DNA of 16,511 nt from assembly GCA_943908405.1 (NCBI GenBank), contig CALTTE010000039.1, positions 1-16,511 of the forward strand. The letters run 5' to 3'. The DNA is from an uncultured Moraxella sp. GTDB lineage: Bacteria > Pseudomonadota > Gammaproteobacteria > Pseudomonadales > Moraxellaceae. How positions within the stretch are numbered: the stretch's first letter is position 1; every line of letters begins with the position of its first letter. Below the pieces are notes generated by a model. It saw nothing but the letters and a program-made list of their open reading frames with translations, was not told the origin of the DNA and ran no database searches. Below are positions 14,255-16,511 of the stretch, piece by piece. The position numbers were made by a program, and so were the translations under genes.

Positions 14255-14800
14255 CTAGTCAAGTGCCACTTGAGCAACTGACCGCAATAGCACTGTGTTG
14301 TTATTGCTTTGTCCAAATGTGGCTTTGGCGGTGGTGGTTAAGGTGTTTGTTTGACCATTTTTTTGCCAAGTTTCGGTGCTGATAACGTGGGCTTTGGCGG
14401 TGTCGCCTGTAATAATAACATTGTCTATGCTCATACGGTAGCGGTAATTTTGGCTTTGTTGCCAGTTGTTTTGTAACATCGCCAAGTAACCTGCTTTATC
14501 CAAAGTAACGCTGCCTTGCCCTTGGCGATTTAACGATATGATGACATCGTCGGATAATAATTGGGCGATTTGCCCAACATTTTGATTATTGGCGGCACTT
14601 TGCATTGCTGTGGCATAGCGACTAATAAGCTCTGGGGTGATTTGGGCGGTGGCATTGACTCCAATAAAAACAGTAAGGGCAATCGCTAGTTTGGCAAATG
14701 TTGTGGCTGTGTTGTGGCTGTGTTTGGCGATGTGTTTGTGCTTTGCCTTACAAAAATTCTTTGTGTCCAAATGCTTTTTTATTATACGGCTATTGATCAT
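14255..14800 (-). CDS. Secreted NTF2-like (SnoaL/DUF4440-type) protein
   Basis: The start is the ATG at 14800, which has a clear TAGGAG site 8-13 bases upstream; the open frame extends to a GTG at 14821 that lacks one. The 181-residue product has a long basic, histidine-rich n-region (KAKHKHIAKHSH), a hydrophobic core (FAKLAIALTVFIGV) and a probable signal peptidase site after NATA (residue 52). The remainder is about 125 residues. Its pattern of a helix (ISRYATAMQSAANNQNVG), LLSDDVIISL, then strands with THVIS-like alternation fits the cone-shaped NTF2 fold seen in secreted DUF4440/SnoaL proteins. No catalytic residues can be named. The 34-residue stretch before the hydrophobic core is unusually long for a signal peptide. 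A 36-bp imperfect palindrome lies 45 bases upstream. Confidence 0.75.
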   Translation of the reverse strand: MINSRIIKKHLDTKNFCKAKHKHIAKHSHNTATTFAKLAIALTVFIGVNATAQITPELISRYATAMQSAANNQNVGQIAQLLSDDVIISLNRQGQGSVTLDKAGYLAMLQNNWQQSQNYRYRMSIDNVIITGDTAKAHVISTETWQKNGQTNTLTTTAKATFGQSNNNTVLLRSVAQVALD

Positions 14801-14844
14801 TTTACAACTCCTAAAATTCACCTAAAATACAATTTGCTTATGGG

Positions 14845-14880
14845 CATTGATTGGCTTGTAATTGATAAAGCAAATCAATG
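14845..14880. repeat. Imperfect palindrome upstream of the NTF2-like gene
   Basis: CATTGATT (14845-14852) pairs with AATCAATG (14873-14880). After one mismatch GCTT (14854-14857) pairs with AAGC (14868-14871), leaving a 10-nt loop. It could be a leader hairpin or an operator for the gene starting at 14800. Confidence 0.5.
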
Positions 14881-14935
14881 ATGGTGCTATACAATTACTA
14901 TAATACACATACTATCATACACAATTTGTCTGCTT

Positions 14936-14960
14936 AAAATGTAACAATATGTTGCATTTT
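14936..14960 (-). terminator. Hairpin, probable terminator of the CNNM gene
   Basis: AAAATGTAACA (14936-14946) pairs with TGTTGCATTTT (14950-14960), 11 bp with one G-T wobble and a 3-nt loop. The A/T ends give a T tract on either strand. It is about 175 bases past the CNNM stop. The stretch 14961-15115 holds only T/G-rich plus-strand sequence with repeated TGTATTTG words and no supported gene. Confidence 0.45.
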
Positions 14961-15115
14961 TGGTTGTGTTGTTTGGTTTGGGTGATTTGGATTTTAGGTT
15001 AAGCATTGTTTTGTATTTGGTTCTTTGTATTTGTATTTGGCTTGTTTGTTGGTGAATGATGGCGAATGATTTTGCCTTAACCATTTTTAATTAACCGTTT
15101 TTTTGTTCATTGTGG

Positions 15116-15144
15116 TTTTAGCTTGATTGTGATTTTAGCTTGAT
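15116..15144. repeat. 12-bp direct repeat over the CNNM stop codon
   Basis: TTTTAGCTTGAT occurs at 15116-15127 and 15133-15144, period 17. The second copy includes the CNNM stop codon (15135-15137). Confidence 0.75.
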
Positions 15145-16331
15145 GGGGCTTGAGGTGGAGGCTTGGGTGTTTCGTCCGCTTGCACGGTTGCACCAATTTT
15201 ACGCATTCGTCGGTCAAGCAAGGTGCGTGCCAAGGCTTGCATATCTTCAATTTTGTCAATTTCATCAACAATTTCAAGTCCAAGCAGGGTCTCAAAAATA
15301 TCCTCTAGGCTAACCAGCCCTTTAACCTCGCCGTATTCACCAACAACGATGACAATTTGTAGGCGGGTGCTAAGCATTAAATCAAGCAAATCAAGTAGTT
15401 TCATTTTGGCAAATACAAACGTAATTTCACGTTTATAGTGTTTAAGTGGGGTGTGAATCTCTTGATTGGCTTTAGCGATGAGTAGCTCTGACTTTAAAAT
15501 AAAGCCAGTGATTTGGTCAATATCACCATCATACACAGGAAAGCGAGAAAACGATAACTTATTGTGATGGGCAAAGACATCGCCAATGGTGTCGTTTTCA
15601 TCAAAAGCAATCATTACCGAGCGTGGGGTCAAAATGGATTCCACATAAACACCGCTTAAGGCAAGCAAATTTTTGATGATTTTGGATTCTAGCGGATTGA
15701 TTTGCCCTGCTTGTTCGCCCGCTTGGGTGAGTGCCAAAAACTCGTGGCGACTAAATTCGTCTTGTTCTTTGCCTTTGGTGAGTAGTAGGGTGATTTTTTC
15801 GGTTACCCAGATGATGGGCATAAAAAGCATACTGCTGATTTTGACATAATAAGCAACTGGCAATGCCAATCGCCGCCAATAGGTCGCCCCAAGCGTTTTT
15901 GGGATAATTTCTGTACCAATCAAAATGGTACTGGTCATCACCGCACTAAAGACGCCAAACCATGCATTACCAAAAACAATGATGGCTTGAGCCCCTGCCC
16001 CCAGTGAACCAAGCGTGTTGGCAACGGTGTTTAAGGTTAAAACAGCGGAGATGGATTTGCCGATATTATTAACCTTGATGTCGGTTAATAAACTGGCACC
16101 TTTGGGATTGCTTTGCTGCAAGGTGTCAATATAGCTTGGGGTCATTGACAGCAATACCGCCTCACAAATGGAGCAAACAAAAGAAACAATCAGCGATATT
16201 GAGACAAAAAAAATCAGTAAAATAACAGCGTGCGAATCAGTGGCGGTTTGTGCATCTGTGTTGGCAAGAGCAAAATGGGGAGTAAAAGCCAGCAAAAAAA
16301 CCAATAATAAGCAAAAAAATCGCCTAGGCAT
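15135..16331 (-). CDS. CNNM (DUF21) membrane protein with a CBS pair, HlyC/CorC-like
   Basis: Such proteins sit in the inner membrane and are linked to divalent-cation (Mg2+/Co2+) efflux. From the ATG at 16331 it has 398 residues. An N-terminal signal-like segment (MPRRFFCLLLVFLLAF) ends in FALA-N. The DUF21 region (about 35-190) contains SFVCSICEAVLLSMTPSYI and GTEIIPKTLGA. A CBS pair follows at about 225-345, with ILTPRSVMIAFDENDTIGDV and GEVKGLVSLEDIFETLLG, the usual basic and acidic signatures. The chain ends soon after (PKPPPQAPSS) with no CorC_HlyC C-terminal domain, as in the shorter members of the family. A good promoter at 16361-16389 supports this start over the TTG at 16340, though the ribosome site is weak. 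Confidence 0.9.
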   Translation of the reverse strand: MPRRFFCLLLVFLLAFTPHFALANTDAQTATDSHAVILLIFFVSISLIVSFVCSICEAVLLSMTPSYIDTLQQSNPKGASLLTDIKVNNIGKSISAVLTLNTVANTLGSLGAGAQAIIVFGNAWFGVFSAVMTSTILIGTEIIPKTLGATYWRRLALPVAYYVKISSMLFMPIIWVTEKITLLLTKGKEQDEFSRHEFLALTQAGEQAGQINPLESKIIKNLLALSGVYVESILTPRSVMIAFDENDTIGDVFAHHNKLSFSRFPVYDGDIDQITGFILKSELLIAKANQEIHTPLKHYKREITFVFAKMKLLDLLDLMLSTRLQIVIVVGEYGEVKGLVSLEDIFETLLGLEIVDEIDKIEDMQALARTLLDRRMRKIGATVQADETPKPPPQAPSS

Positions 16332-16360
16332 AAGTAACAATCATTACCAAAATTGTGGGC

Positions 16361-16389
16361 ATATTAAAACAAATCTGGCTCACTGGCAA
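16361..16389 (-). promoter_or_regulatory. Promoter of the CNNM gene
   Basis: The minus strand has TTGCCA (16384-16389), a 17-bp spacer and TAATAT (16361-16366). Transcription would begin about 23 bases before the ATG at 16331. Confidence 0.65.
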
Positions 16390-16438
16390 GCAAAAAAGCC
16401 AAAAAGCGTGGGAATAATGAGAAATTTTTGATAATTTG

Positions 16439-16447
16439 TGCTAAAAT
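16439..16447 (+). promoter_or_regulatory. Extended -10 promoter of the yajC-like gene
   Basis: TGCTAAAAT is an extended -10 whose context TGTGCTAAAAT matches the element at 8600-8610 exactly. No -35 is visible. The predicted start is about 24 bases before the ATG at 16478. Confidence 0.5.
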
Positions 16448-16477
16448 TGCCCTAATTTTTGTATGAGAGAGAGGATT

Positions 16478-16511
16478 ATGGGGTTATTGATACCATCTGC
16501 TTACGCTGTCT
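16478..16511 (+). CDS. yajC: Start of a probable yajC (Sec translocase accessory subunit), cut by the window
   Basis: The ATG has a strong AGAGAGAGGA site. The eleven visible codons give MGLLIPSAYAV. Short starts of the form M-x-L/F-I-x-x-A-y-A are typical of YajC, a single-helix partner of SecDF. With only eleven residues the call rests on this resemblance alone. Confidence 0.5.
   Translation, partial: MGLLIPSAYAV

Noticed and set aside
14887..15084. 65-residue minus-strand ORF between the CNNM and NTF2-like genes
   Set aside because: No ribosome site, polar low-complexity translation, and it contains the hairpin at 14936-14960 that looks like a terminator.

Overview
The window looks like chromosome from a Moraxella-like gammaproteobacterium (Moraxellaceae). 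The basis is AT-rich DNA, the order rpsF-rpsR-rplI without priB, a YcgL-family gene, and protein sequences of Moraxella/Acinetobacter character. The species call is inference from protein resemblance, not from a search.

Layout, left to right. Nearly everything from 110 to 12130 is on the minus strand. (1) 1-6640: a dispersed glycine cleavage locus. Read in the direction of transcription it runs gcvT (6362-5232), a frame-broken gene remnant, a three-helix small membrane protein, a 44-residue lipoprotein, gcvH (4289-3909, own terminator), a 38-residue peptide candidate, a split membrane-protein ORF, then gcvP (3007-152, own terminator). (2) 6639-7946: the ribosomal protein operon rpsF-rpsR-rplI, with a clear promoter, a leader with two hairpins and a terminator. 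(3) 8116-9075: a membrane protein and ycgL, each with its own extended -10 promoter. (4) 9076-11881: a Pif1-like helicase with a C-terminal helix-turn-helix region, whose end overlaps the start of a GAPDH/Epd-family dehydrogenase.

From 12159 to 13988 the plus strand carries a tiny hydrophobic ORF, an HI0933-type flavoprotein and a DUF442/TIGR01244-type sulfurtransferase-like protein. From 14255 to 16331 the minus strand carries a secreted NTF2-like protein and a CNNM/CBS membrane protein. At the right edge a plus-strand gene begins that looks like yajC.

The main pathway present is glycine cleavage: T, H and P proteins act with the L protein, which is not in the window, to turn glycine into CO2, ammonia, NADH and methylene-tetrahydrofolate. 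No glycine riboswitch is visible, although the gcvT leader is about 125 nt long. The least ordinary parts are the small and broken genes between gcvT, gcvH and gcvP; a -1 slippery heptamer at a split ORF; DnaA-box-like repeats upstream of the helicase; an in-frame 15-bp repeat that extends the N-terminus of the flavoprotein; and many 12-19 bp tandem duplications at gene edges. I see no CRISPR array, tRNA, rRNA, insertion sequence or prophage. There is no strong evidence for a wholly new system; the gcv inserts are the best candidates.
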